The notes under the pieces: model-generated
The model's database searches: none
Told to the model about the DNA's origin: nothing
Seen by the model: only the letters and a program-made list of their open reading frames with translations
Assembly (NCBI GenBank): GCA_002368155.1
Contig: AP018180.1
Location: 6,218,908 to 6,282,907 of the forward strand
Length of the DNA stretch: 64,000 nt
From: Nostoc carneum NIES-2107
Lineage (GTDB): Bacteria; Cyanobacteriota; Cyanobacteriia; Cyanobacteriales; Nostocaceae
Direction: 5' to 3'
Shown: positions 9,140 to 17,653 of the stretch, piece after piece
Position numbering within the stretch: position 1 is the stretch's first letter
Layout: the number at the start of each line of letters is the position of its first letter
Translations under genes and position numbers: made by a program

Positions 9140-11907
9140 AAATTTATATCCTGATAAGATTTAATAATTGCCCGAATAGGTTTGGTTTGAAAGTTATCAG
9201 CCAGTTGTCTAATTTGGTGACAAAAAGGTGCAAATTTTTGATCTGCAGCTTCAATCTCATTCAATAGTATCTGTATACTATGAATATTCCCTCTCATTGC
9301 TAAATCAAATAGCTTATCTAGTTCAGTTGCAGGAGGTGCAATGATTACTGACTCTGTTTGAGTTTCAAAATCTAGTGTTGAGTTGCTATCTTCCTGATAA
9401 ATCCAAGTTAGTTGCAAATACTTTTCTAAAATTTTGAACAGCTCATCTATCTCAAAGGGTTTGGCTAAAAATTCATCACCTCCCACAGCTAAACTTTTTA
9501 TTTGGTCATTTTCAAATACACTGGCTGAAGAAACTATTATTGGCACATTTTTAAACTGATGCAAATTTCTTAAATTATGCATCATTTCAAAACCGTCCAT
9601 AATGGGCATTTTTAAGTCAGTAACAATTAAGTCTGGCTGAATCTCTATGGCTGTTTCTAAACCTTCTTTTCCATTAGTAGCTTCCCAGCAAATAAATCCT
9701 ATTGTTTGCAGGAGATTGATAATTACAGCACGATTTTCAATTTGGTCATCTACAATTAAAATTTTTGGTTGTTTATCTTGAATGCCGACAATTTTTCTCT
9801 TGGGAGATACAGTAGTATTGATAGCTGTTTCAATCACTTCTAGATTCACATCGAACCAAAATTTACTACCAACTGATAAAGTACTAGTCACATTAATTTG
9901 GCTACCCATTAATTCAGCTAGTTTACAGCTAATTGCTAATCCTAATCCTGTACCTTCTACTTGTTTATTTTTATCTCCTACTTGCTCAAAAGGTAAAAAA
10001 ATCTTTTCTAGCTGTTCGGAGGTCATTCCCACACCCGTATCTTCAATTTGAAAGCGGATTTTGCTCAATATATTTTCAGGATTATTTTCTGTTTGTAATA
10101 CTTCCACCTTAAAAGTTACGCTACCTATATCGGTAAATTTAATAGCATTACCAAGTAAATTAATTAAAACCTGCCGTAACCGTTTTTCATCAGCATTGAT
10201 TCCTCGAGGAAGTTGAGGATCTAATTGCTCAACAAATGAAATACCTTTTTCTTGAGCGCGTATCCGACAGATTTCTACTACGCCAATTAAAAAGAAAGAA
10301 AAATCAAAGTTTGTTTTATGCAGTTCTAGTTTGCGAGCTTCAATTTTCGACAGGTCTAAAATATCATTGATGAGTGTGAGTAGGTGAGAACCGCATTGAT
10401 GAATAATTTTGATGCCGTCTAATTCTGATGGTGCTATTTTTTCAGAACGTTCGAGGATTTGTGCGTACCCTAAAATTCCATTTAAAGGTGTCCTTAGTTC
10501 ATGACTCATATTAGCTAAAAACTCGCTTTTAGCTTGGTTAGCAACATCAGCAGCTATTTTGGCAACTTCTAATTCTTTAGTGCGATCGCTAACTTTTTGC
10601 TCTAAGGTGTAAGAATACTCTTGCAATTCCTCATTCGCTTTTTCTAGTTGCGATTGTTTATAAAAAATAGTGATCACAATTCCACAAACAATGACAGCTA
10701 GTAACGGTGAAACGCTAGGAATCCACCAACCTGCTAAAAATGCTAAATAGCTGCTACCCAAAAGAGTAACAGATGCAAAGATAATTCCTACTATAGGTAA
10801 TCCTGGTAATCTCCATTTACCGAAAGATTTCACGTGCAACAATTGCCAAGTCAAACTACTACTAATAAATGACCAGCATAAAACCCATAACCATTCTGCG
10901 TGGAAAGACCATACTTTAATTAGCGGTCTACCATCCAATGCTGCACTTAAAATTTGGCTAGTTAAATTGGCGTGAAGTACAACCCCTGCCATTGGTTCCC
11001 CATGATTCTGAAATTTAGGATTGTAAGCAACGTTAAAAAAGTCATTAATACTCTTAGCTGTAGTACCAATCAAAACAATGCGATCGCGCACTAACTCTTG
11101 TGAAACGGAATTATTCAATATATCCCGCATTTTGACTGTATCAAACTGCTTCCTGCAGCCTCGATAGTTCAATAAAATTTGATATCCCCCAACATCTGCA
11201 CCGCGATAAATAAACTCCTGACCTTTCAATGGTGTAAATAAGGCTTTACCTAATTGCAAGGTAGTCTCTGTTTGATCTACTGCTTGTAGGGAAATATGTT
11301 GACGTTCTAGATAAATTAAGCTTAAGCGCGCTGCTAAGCCTAAAAAAATCTCACCGTTGCGATCGCCAGCCGAAAGCAAACCTCGCCTCACTTTACCATC
11401 TGTATCCAACACAAAATCAGAAAGTGCAATTTGCCCTTGTGCAGATAAAGTTGGTGATGGAGCTACCATATCTCCTGCAAGTTTCTTGACACCAATTAAG
11501 TTAGGTGTAGATTTCATCATTGCAACCAATTCTTGATACCCTGGTTCTACTGGCAAATCTCGATAAATGTCCATGCCAATAGCTGCTGGTTGTTGCGCTT
11601 TGAGTTTGGTGAGGAGTTGAGCTAAAACAGCATCAGGAATCGGCCATTTACCAACTTTAGTAATATCTTGTTCATCAATAGTGACAATCAGAATACGCTT
11701 TTCTCGTGTTTCTAGAGGTCGTAGAGCAAAAAACTGCTCCATATTACTCCATTCCAGCAGTTGAAATAAACCTGTCATACCCCCAACAATCACCAATATG
11801 CTGACACTAGGAGCCGTCATCAATACAAAGCGCCAATTTTTGAAAATTGTCCTAATTAAACGTATACTAACTAAATTTGCTAATAATCCTTTCAACAATA
11901 ACCCCAT
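9136..11907 (-). CDS. CHASE2 hybrid sensor histidine kinase/response regulator
   Basis: 923 residues. A membrane segment lies near residues 27-50. An extracytoplasmic CHASE2 sensor domain follows (about 60-325, with the [17 protein letters not shown] and RIVLIGTTA strings typical of the family), then two or three membrane helices (about 330-425). A coiled coil leads to the kinase core with H-box SHELRTPLN (His469), N-box [10 protein letters not shown], and G-boxes DTGVGM and GTGLGLA. A receiver domain follows with Asp764 in [10 protein letters not shown]-terminal tail of about 80 residues follows. The architecture is a membrane-bound hybrid kinase sensing an external cue. It is the first gene of a coupled pair (4-bp overlap with the next kinase) and is separated from the DUF928 gene by a hairpin. 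Confidence 0.9.
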   Translation of the reverse strand: MGLLLKGLLANLVSIRLIRTIFKNWRFVLMTAPSVSILVIVGGMTGLFQLLEWSNMEQFFALRPLETREKRILIVTIDEQDITKVGKWPIPDAVLAQLLTKLKAQQPAAIGMDIYRDLPVEPGYQELVAMMKSTPNLIGVKKLAGDMVAPSPTLSAQGQIALSDFVLDTDGKVRRGLLSAGDRNGEIFLGLAARLSLIYLERQHISLQAVDQTETTLQLGKALFTPLKGQEFIYRGADVGGYQILLNYRGCRKQFDTVKMRDILNNSVSQELVRDRIVLIGTTAKSINDFFNVAYNPKFQNHGEPMAGVVLHANLTSQILSAALDGRPLIKVWSFHAEWLWVLCWSFISSSLTWQLLHVKSFGKWRLPGLPIVGIIFASVTLLGSSYLAFLAGWWIPSVSPLLAVIVCGIVITIFYKQSQLEKANEELQEYSYTLEQKVSDRTKELEVAKIAADVANQAKSEFLANMSHELRTPLNGILGYAQILERSEKIAPSELDGIKIIHQCGSHLLTLINDILDLSKIEARKLELHKTNFDFSFFLIGVVEICRIRAQEKGISFVEQLDPQLPRGINADEKRLRQVLINLLGNAIKFTDIGSVTFKVEVLQTENNPENILSKIRFQIEDTGVGMTSEQLEKIFLPFEQVGDKNKQVEGTGLGLAISCKLAELMGSQINVTSTLSVGSKFWFDVNLEVIETAINTTVSPKRKIVGIQDKQPKILIVDDQIENRAVIINLLQTIGFICWEATNGKEGLETAIEIQPDLIVTDLKMPIMDGFEMMHNLRNLHQFKNVPIIVSSASVFENDQIKSLAVGGDEFLAKPFEIDELFKILEKYLQLTWIYQEDSNSTLDFETQTESVIIAPPATELDKLFDLAMRGNIHSIQILLNEIEAADQKFAPFCHQIRQLADNFQTKPIRAIIKSYQDINL

Positions 11908-11941
11908 TTTTAATTAATAATTAATACTTTTATAAAATTAG

Positions 11942-11981
11942 AAAGTGGGGAATAATGTAATTACTGTTTACTCCCCACTTT
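11942..11981 (-). terminator. Hairpin after the DUF928 gene
   Basis: AAAGTGGGGA (11942-11951) pairs perfectly with TCCCCACTTT (11972-11981), with a 20-nt loop. On the minus strand the stem is followed by CTAATTTTAT. It lies just past the DUF928 stop and 35 bp before the CHASE2 kinase start. It can act as a terminator or attenuator between the two genes. Confidence 0.55.
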
Positions 11982-12003
11982 AGCTTTAGTTACTATTGGT
12001 TAA

Positions 12004-12735
12004 TTAATTAACAAGTGGTTCGTTGGCAATCACATTTAAATTCACTGACTTTAAAAGGTCTTGCCAAGCATTATTTAAAGCTTGATTATTTGGTTGCGAT
12101 CGCCTTAATTCTGCAAGATTAGAAAGAGAATCATACCAAATACCAGTCTCGGCTAATTTAGAAATTAGCTCTAGCGATATTGATTTTTGATTTTTGTTAA
12201 TTAAACTGCGATCCGCTTCTACACGACGAATCCATCCACCCACCCAAGGACTATCCGTGTCTAGCTCTTCAGTGCAAATCATTACTAAAGACCATTTATA
12301 ATTTTTGCCTGTTTTCAGTGCTGGCACAGAAGTTGGTACTTTTACTTCCATCACCCCCGGTTTTTGTGGCAAAGTTAAGGTTGTCTGATAATAAGTTTTC
12401 GCGCCGTCATCTTGGAGTGTAAATAATGCTTTTTGAGCTTTACTCCCTGGAAGGTAGACAAATATTGTGGGACGCTCTGCAACAGTAAAGCCAATATTAG
12501 AATTGGGTATTAACGGTGTCACAGATGCGCTGTTGGAGACTTTCGTTCCAAAGCCACAAATATTCCCATCCCTGGAGCCTCCCCCAGATGAGCGTTGAGG
12601 TGCTTGCGCTCCTGGTGGTTTAAACGTTACTCCTGCCATCACTGGTGTTATGGATATAGGAAAAATAGATGATGAAATTATCAATGCTATTCCTAACAGT
12701 GGTGATTTCAAAAAAGGCTGACTTTTTGCTGACAT
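12004..12735 (-). CDS. DUF928 domain protein, secreted
   Basis: 243 residues. An N-terminal signal peptide (LLGIALIISSSIFPIS, cleavage near VMAG, residue 34) is followed by the DUF928 pattern: a glycine-serine rich segment with RSSGGGSRD, then VTPLIPNSNIGFTVAERPT, YLPGSKAQKALFTL, and the end block YKWSLVMIC and DSPWVGGWIRRV. DUF928 is a cyanobacterial family of unknown function that is often found with CHASE2 kinases and CHAT proteins. It appears to head the minus-strand series that runs into the CHASE2 kinase, the receiver-kinase and the TPR-CHAT gene. The periplasmic location is inferred from the signal peptide. No catalytic motif is seen. Confidence 0.85.
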   Translation of the reverse strand: MSAKSQPFLKSPLLGIALIISSSIFPISITPVMAGVTFKPPGAQAPQRSSGGGSRDGNICGFGTKVSNSASVTPLIPNSNIGFTVAERPTIFVYLPGSKAQKALFTLQDDGAKTYYQTTLTLPQKPGVMEVKVPTSVPALKTGKNYKWSLVMICTEELDTDSPWVGGWIRRVEADRSLINKNQKSISLELISKLAETGIWYDSLSNLAELRRSQPNNQALNNAWQDLLKSVNLNVIANEPLVN

Positions 12736-13358
12736 AAACTGACTTATATTTTGAGCAGCTATTTTTTCTAACTGCTTGATAAATAATAACTACAGTTACT
12801 AATATGGCATAAAATCAAATAATAATAGTTTATTTACAGTATTTTCACTTGCCCTCAGTATAAGTACGCAAAGCTGAGGTAAATACTAGAAAAAGATTGA
12901 AGTTTTATCGTTTTTTTATTTAGTTATTAATAATAAATCAATGATATTTATAAAAACAATTAGACGGAATATATAAATAATTACATAATAGTAATTAGCA
13001 GGTTAATTGAGTGTTAGCTGATTTTAAAGGTATGTAATTGACCAGATTAATTTCTATTGATAAATGCAGATTATTAGGGCTGTTATCTATAGATGAAACT
13101 TGAATTTGATTACCAATAGTAATACAACACTTTTTAGATGCATTAATGACAAAATTCAGTACATAAGATTGTTATGTCCTGAATCAGGATATCACTACTT
13201 TGTAGTATGTTGTATAACTTAACTGCTAGCTTGAAAAAAATTGTGCGATCGCTCTGATGAAGAGAACAGATACCAGACTCAGAAAATTAGTTATTTGTCA
13301 TTTGTCATTGGTCATTTGTCATTTGTAAGGTTTTCAAGCCTATTTACTTATGTAAATC
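12736..13358. other. AT-rich intergenic region
   Basis: About 620 bp between the DUF928 start and the devA-type stop, both on the minus strand. It is very AT-rich and should hold the promoter of the DUF928 locus. At 13287-13330 there is a run of GTCATTTGTCATTGGTC-type heptamers. The frames that cross it are short and look random. I see no RNA gene. Confidence 0.5.
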
Positions 13359-14057
13359 TCATACTGCTACGGTTACAACCCGATCCTGTGCTAGCTTGCC
13401 ATCTTCCATGTGAACGATGCGATCGGCTATGTCTAAAATCCGGTTGTCATGAGTCACCATCAAGATTGTACAGCCTTGTTCCTTGGCTAATTGTTGCATC
13501 AGGTTAACCACATCTCGCCCAGATTTACTATCAAGCGCCGCCGTTGGTTCATCTGCTAACACAATTTTAGGACGACTGACTAAAGCACGTGCGATCGCTA
13601 CTCGTTGTTTTTGTCCCCCTGATAAATCATCAGGATAGTAATTGAGGCGCTGTCCTAATCCTACTTGCTCTAGCATTTCCGCCGAGCGCTGTTTCATTTC
13701 CTGGGGTGAAATATCTTGATGCAGTTCTAACCCCATTCTCACATTCTGAAGGGCGGTCAAACTTCCATGCAAGTTATGTGCTTGGAAAATATAACCGTGG
13801 CTGCGTCTAGCTTCGGTAAGTTGCGCTGCATTTGCACCGCAGAGTTCCCTTCCTAATATTTGCAAACTACCAGATTGAGCAGAACGCAAGCCTCCTACTA
13901 AGGTTAGTAGGGTAGTTTTACCAGAACCCGAAGGCCCTGTCATGATAATAATTTCGCCAGCGTTGATTTCTAAATTAATATCAAACAGAACTTGCTTTTT
14001 CAGTTGACCTTGACCAAAGTAATGGTCAAGATTTTGGATAGAGATTACTGGATTCAT
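13359..14057 (-). CDS. devA: DevA-type ABC exporter ATP-binding subunit
   Basis: 232 residues, a compact ATPase of the MacB/LolD type. It has Walker A GPSGSGKTT (about residues 40-48), signature LSGGQKQRVAIARA, Walker B IVLADEPTAALDSK and the switch His in MVTHD. The order devB-devC-devA on the minus strand is that of the heterocyst glycolipid exporter family of Nostocales. In Anabaena, DevBCA with TolC exports glycolipids to the heterocyst envelope. Cyanobacteria carry several paralogues, so the exact substrate here is not proven; the TetR association rather suggests a regulated paralogue. It is separated from devC by 136 bp that hold heptamer repeats. Confidence 0.88.
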   Translation of the reverse strand: MNPVISIQNLDHYFGQGQLKKQVLFDINLEINAGEIIIMTGPSGSGKTTLLTLVGGLRSAQSGSLQILGRELCGANAAQLTEARRSHGYIFQAHNLHGSLTALQNVRMGLELHQDISPQEMKQRSAEMLEQVGLGQRLNYYPDDLSGGQKQRVAIARALVSRPKIVLADEPTAALDSKSGRDVVNLMQQLAKEQGCTILMVTHDNRILDIADRIVHMEDGKLAQDRVVTVAV

Positions 14058-14062
14058 AGCAG

Positions 14063-14127
14063 GGATTGGGGATTAGGGACTGGGGATTGGGGATTGGGGA
14101 TTGGGGATTGGGGACTGGGGATTAGGG
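14063..14127. repeat. Heptanucleotide short tandem repeat (GGGGATT / GGGGACT)
   Basis: About nine head-to-tail heptamers of the form GGGGATT or GGGGACT between devC and devA. The same repeat type recurs at 16936-16977 (reverse complement), 25440-25474, 27097-27128, 49220-49298 (reverse complement, looser) and 54307-54346. It is the STRR class known from heterocystous cyanobacteria. Confidence 0.8.
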
Positions 14128-14193
14128 AGATGAGGGAGAAACAATAAATGTCTCATTACCCATTACCAATTACCTATTACCAAATGACAAATT

Positions 14194-15369
14194 TTAAAAC
14201 ATATCTGCAGGGTCAGCAGATTGAACTTTGCGTGTGGCGATCACACCGGAAATCATGCACATAATGATGGTGAGTACTTGTACCTGGATGGCTCTGGCTA
14301 AGGTCATATATAAAGGTAAATTTGTAGCGTTCCGTGTGAGTGCATATAGTCCTATAGACACGCCGAAACCAGGTAGAAAGCCTAATATTGCCATAATTAT
14401 CGCTTCTTCAAAGACGATACCTAATAAGTAGAGGTTGTTGTAACCCATCGCTTTGAAGGTGGCGTATTCTTTCATGTGGGCGTTGACATCTGTGGATAGA
14501 ACTTGATAAACGATAATCACGCCAACCATGAATCCCATCGATACACCGAGGCTGAAGATAAAGCCGATCGCAGTGTTGGTTTTCCAGTATTCTTTTTCAA
14601 ATTCGATAAATTCAGCTTTGGTTAAAACTTTGACATCTTCACCTAAATGAGATTTTAAGGCGGTAGCAGTTTGCTTGGGGTCGTGGCCTGGTTGCACTTG
14701 AATTAAACCAAGGCTGAGGCTGCTAGCATCCCGTCTAGGAAATACTCGTAAAAAGTTCTGGTCGCTGGTAATTAATGTACCATCAGCAATAAAGGATGCG
14801 CCGACGGAAAATAAGCCGTTAATGCTAATTGTGCGGCGGTCGATTTCTGTAGTGACAGGTTTTCCTGCATTAATTTGGGCGATCGCTTTTTGGTAATCTC
14901 CTCTAGAGGCGCGATCGAAAAGCATTGTATCTGGTAGCTTAACAATATCTTTTTGGCGGTTGACTTCTGGTAAGTCCAACACTTGCTTGTCAGGGTTAAA
15001 TCCCATGACTAGCACCGCCGTCTTTTTCTTGGTTTGGGGATTCTTCCAATCACCAAAATTAATATACATACCTTCAGCTGACTTGATTCCAGGAAAGTCC
15101 ATTGCTTGATAAAGTCGCCGTCTGGTAAAGCTGGACATATTCGCCAAGTTCCGCGCTTGGGGACTGACAAGCACAATGTCAGCTTGCATACTGCGGTGCA
15201 ATCTGGTGTTACTCTCATACAATGCAGTCTGAAACCCCAGTTGCATAAACATGAGAACATCTGCAAAGGCAATACCTGAGAGTGCAACTAATAAACGGCT
15301 TCTTTGATGACTTAATTGCAACCATCCTAAAGGTGTACGTCGCTGAAGTTGAGAGATGAATCCAATCAT
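14194..15369 (-). CDS. devC: DevC-type ABC exporter permease
   Basis: 391 residues of the FtsX/MacB permease fold. There is an N-terminal membrane helix (about 24-45, LLVALSGIAFADVLMFMQLG), a large extracytoplasmic domain (about 50-260) and three C-terminal helices (about 268-375: FIFSLGVSMGFMVGVIIVY, IVFEEAIIMAILGFLPGFG, and a last helix before the end DPADMF). The length and layout match DevC of Anabaena. The start ATG overlaps the devB TGA by 4 bp, so translation is coupled to DevB. It forms the membrane channel with DevA and passes substrate to the DevB adaptor. Confidence 0.9.
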   Translation of the reverse strand: MIGFISQLQRRTPLGWLQLSHQRSRLLVALSGIAFADVLMFMQLGFQTALYESNTRLHRSMQADIVLVSPQARNLANMSSFTRRRLYQAMDFPGIKSAEGMYINFGDWKNPQTKKKTAVLVMGFNPDKQVLDLPEVNRQKDIVKLPDTMLFDRASRGDYQKAIAQINAGKPVTTEIDRRTISINGLFSVGASFIADGTLITSDQNFLRVFPRRDASSLSLGLIQVQPGHDPKQTATALKSHLGEDVKVLTKAEFIEFEKEYWKTNTAIGFIFSLGVSMGFMVGVIIVYQVLSTDVNAHMKEYATFKAMGYNNLYLLGIVFEEAIIMAILGFLPGFGVSIGLYALTRNATNLPLYMTLARAIQVQVLTIIMCMISGVIATRKVQSADPADMF

Positions 15370-16673
15370 TGCTCAATCACCGCCTTCACTTGTAAATTGG
15401 TAAACTGAGCAGCTTTGGCGCTGGATGCTTGATCTAACCGCACATGAACTTCTACTATTCTTGCGTCAATATTACTGGAAGGGTCGGCATTAATCACATT
15501 TTGTCGTTGTATCTGCATTCCAATCCAATCAACGGTTCCCTGTAATTCGCCAGGAAGAGAATCGCTGCTGACTTTGACTTTTTGACCAGGCCGGACTTTA
15601 TGAATATCACTTTGATATACTTCTGCAACTGCATACATCTGATCGGTTTGGCCTAGTTCCACAATCCCATCATTGCCAACAGTTTCACCAGCACGGGTAT
15701 GAATTTTGAGAATTTGTCCAGCTTTGGGAGCGCGAATATATGCTTGATTGAGTTGCGCTCTAATTTTCTCGACAGCAGCTTGAGCGCTATTTACCTCGGC
15801 TTGCGCGTTAGCTACATCTGTGGGACGAACTTCCGCAGTTTGGTTGAGGGTGGCTTTGGCTTCACTAATTTGCTGTTCTAAGGTGGCGATAGTTTTGTCG
15901 CGGTTAGCTTTGGCTTCGTTGATTTGTTGTTCTAAAGTGGCGACGGTTCTGGCTTTAGTAGCTTGGCTTTCGATAAATTGCTGGGTAGAAGTTTCAGCGC
16001 TTAATCTGCGGCGATCGACTTCTTGACTAGAAATTGCACCTTCTTTATATAAACTCTCGTAGCGTTGCACATCAGCTTGCGCGTTGCTTTTCTCAGCCGC
16101 TACACGTGCTACGGTAGCTTGTAAACTTTGCTGTTGTCCTTGCAGTTCTGCTTCTAAACGGTTAATTGTGGCTTGTTGCGTTCTAATACTTCCGGCTAGT
16201 TCAACTTGCAGACGGTTGATAGTAGCTTGACGCGCTGCAATTTCTCCCTGCTTTGCACCAGCTTTTACCTGCGCCAGACGGGATTTAGCGACTTCTACTT
16301 GTCTTTGCGCTTCATCCAAACTCGCCTGTAAGCGATCGCGACTATCCATAATTGCAATCACTTGTCCAACTTTGACGCGATCGCCTTCTTTCACCAACAA
16401 CTGCTCGACGCGATTTCCTTCATTAGCCGTCGGTGCAGATAGTTTAATCACCTCACCATTCGGTTCCAGTCGTCCCAATGCAGTTACAGTTTTTACAGAT
16501 GGTTGTATAGCTGCTGTTACTTCCGGCTTTGTCCTAGAATCAGCCTGAAACTTATTTACCGTATAAATACTAGCTCCTGCTGTAACTAAAGCTGTAATTA
16601 TTGCTATGGTTGCAGGTGACTTAAACACATTTTGGGAAGCTCGAAAACCCGCTAAATTCCAGTTTTGCGCCAT
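15366..16673 (-). CDS. devB: DevB-type HlyD-family membrane fusion protein
   Basis: 435 residues. One N-terminal membrane helix (about 20-40, TIAIITALVTAGASIYTV) is followed by a biotinyl-lipoyl-like half motif (VKEGDRVKVGQVIAIMDSRD, about 95-115). A long alpha-helical hairpin follows, with repeated RLQVEL, RLEAEL and LEQQI heptads (about 117-290), then the second lipoyl half (YIRAPKAGQILKIHTRAGE) and a beta-barrel. This is the periplasmic adaptor that links the DevCA pump to an outer-membrane TolC. It is the first gene of the operon. The promoter area just upstream holds two TetR-operator-like palindromes. Confidence 0.9.
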   Translation of the reverse strand: MAQNWNLAGFRASQNVFKSPATIAIITALVTAGASIYTVNKFQADSRTKPEVTAAIQPSVKTVTALGRLEPNGEVIKLSAPTANEGNRVEQLLVKEGDRVKVGQVIAIMDSRDRLQASLDEAQRQVEVAKSRLAQVKAGAKQGEIAARQATINRLQVELAGSIRTQQATINRLEAELQGQQQSLQATVARVAAEKSNAQADVQRYESLYKEGAISSQEVDRRRLSAETSTQQFIESQATKARTVATLEQQINEAKANRDKTIATLEQQISEAKATLNQTAEVRPTDVANAQAEVNSAQAAVEKIRAQLNQAYIRAPKAGQILKIHTRAGETVGNDGIVELGQTDQMYAVAEVYQSDIHKVRPGQKVKVSSDSLPGELQGTVDWIGMQIQRQNVINADPSSNIDARIVEVHVRLDQASSAKAAQFTNLQVKAVIEQ

Positions 16674-16702
16674 AGTATTCCCCTCTTACTGGCGGCAATT
16701 AA

Positions 16703-16722
16703 ACTAAACCGTCCAGTTCAAA
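16703..16722. promoter_or_regulatory. TetR operator-like palindrome, imperfect copy
   Basis: ACTAAAC, 6 bp, then GTTCAAA. The left half is identical to the perfect copy at 16733-16752 and the right half is degenerate (4 of 7). It sits 30 bp upstream of the devB start, so it would overlap the promoter or leader. Confidence 0.5.
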
Positions 16723-16732
16723 ATTATGCTAA

Positions 16733-16752
16733 ACTAAACCGAGTAGTTTAGT
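16733..16752. promoter_or_regulatory. TetR operator-like palindrome, perfect copy
   Basis: ACTAAAC-CGAGTA-GTTTAGT is a perfect 7+7 inverted repeat, 60 bp upstream of the devB start. Its 30-bp centre-to-centre spacing from the second copy means both lie on about the same helix face. The TetR-family gene at 19740 is the obvious candidate ligand; this is inference from position and symmetry. Confidence 0.65.
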
Positions 16753-16758
16753 CAAGTA

Positions 16759-16828
16759 GTCATTAGTCATTGGTCATTAGTCATTGGTCATTGGTCATTA
16801 GTCATTAGTCATTGGTCATTAGTCATTG
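16759..16828. repeat. Ten tandem heptamers GTCATTA / GTCATTG
   Basis: Ten uninterrupted 7-bp units run from 16759 to 16828, each GTCATT followed by A or G. They lie upstream of the devB operators. Looser relatives occur at 13287-13330 and 25530-25572. Confidence 0.9.
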
Positions 16829-16989
16829 GTGTTTGTTATTTTCTCTTCATCCCCCACCCTGCGGGTACTCCGAAGGAGAACTCGCAGAGTAGCCGCAAAG
16901 CATCTACATCTTCCTCCTCTCCCATTCCCCATTACCCAATACCCAATCCCCAGTCCCCAGTCCCCAATCCCCAGTAAAATAATCTATAA
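16829..16989. repeat. Intergenic repeats before the transposon
   Basis: A hairpin-forming repeat (TGCGGGTACTCC..GGAGAACTCGCA, about 16861-16888) is followed by CCCCAGT/CCCCAAT heptamers (16936-16977). The last six bases, CTATAA at 16984-16989, are the left copy of the transposon target duplication. There is no gene. Confidence 0.6.
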
Positions 16990-17077
16990 CTGTACGTTCG
17001 CTCATTTTTAAAGGGTGAGAGGAATTAATGCCTTACTGTTAAAGGAAACAATACGATTTTGGATATCCTAAAAGCAT

Positions 17078-17221
17078 CACCGTGTAATACATGGAAAAAG
17101 GAAAAAAGCCCTTTCCATGTATTACATGGAAGCTATGGCTCATTAACATCTCATCTGTAATACTGAATATTACACTTTAAACTTCACTAATTTGGGGTTA
17201 AACTTACGATGTAATACACGG
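17078..17221. repeat. Left cluster of TGTAATACA motifs in the transposon
   Basis: Copies of TGTAATACA or its inverse lie at 17083-17091, 17118-17126 (inside the palindrome CCATGTATTACATGG), 17156-17164 (last base differs) and 17210-17218. A weaker half copy lies near 17167-17175. The last one abuts the likely start of the RHH-like gene, so it may be an autoregulatory site. One more copy is inside that gene at 17405-17413. Confidence 0.75.
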
Positions 17222-17617
17222 ATGAGGCGAATGTTAAAGCGGGATATTCAAGGGAAGTTCGCCCTCAAAGACGATGATTATCGTCAAGCGCGCTCTTTAA
17301 GATTAACGGATGAAACCTGGAAGGCTTTGGGGATCGCTGCCGAATGCTTGGGTATGACTAGAGCTGATTACGTTGAACAGGTGATTAGAAGGAATGCTCA
17401 TCCAAGTATTACACGGGAAAAAAAGTTGGCACATAAAGCCAAAACTAGTGTTGTTGAAGTTGCGACCATGCCTCTAAAGGTGGCAACACTCGAAAGTTTA
17501 CGTAACCAAGTAATATTGGAGTTGAAGTTAGGTAAGCAATCACCGGGCTACAAAGCAGCACTCAAAGCCCTCAATCATTTTATTGTGGTACTAAATAGCG
17601 AGTATACACAACAGTAG
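17222..17617 (+). CDS. Transposon-encoded ribbon-helix-helix-like DNA-binding protein
   Basis: 131 residues from the ATG at 17222 (another ATG follows at 17231; a TTG at 17192 in the same frame is less likely because it would put the TGTAATACA motif inside the gene). Residues about 23-56 read as a short strand, RSLRLTDETW, followed by two helices ending AECLGMTRADYVEQVIR. This is a ribbon-helix-helix-like pattern seen in CopG/Arc-type repressors. A basic N-terminus (MRRMLKRD) and a C-terminal helical part follow. It sits 36 bp before the transposase, on the same strand. I infer that it binds the repeated TGTAATACA sites and controls or helps transposition. I do not recognise the full-length protein. 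Confidence 0.7.
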   Translation: MRRMLKRDIQGKFALKDDDYRQARSLRLTDETWKALGIAAECLGMTRADYVEQVIRRNAHPSITREKKLAHKAKTSVVEVATMPLKVATLESLRNQVILELKLGKQSPGYKAALKALNHFIVVLNSEYTQQ

Positions 17618-17653
17618 GAATTCGCTGTTTTGTATCAGTAAGCGGGGAAAACA

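Noticed and set aside
16759-16828. Tandem repeats resembling a CRISPR array
   Set aside because: Units are 7 bp with no spacers. They are STRR heptamers, not CRISPR repeats, and no cas gene is present.
16826-17011. A 61-residue plus-strand frame before the transposon
   Set aside because: It is made of repeat sequence (PFPITQYPIPSPQSPIPS) and crosses the transposon end and target duplication.
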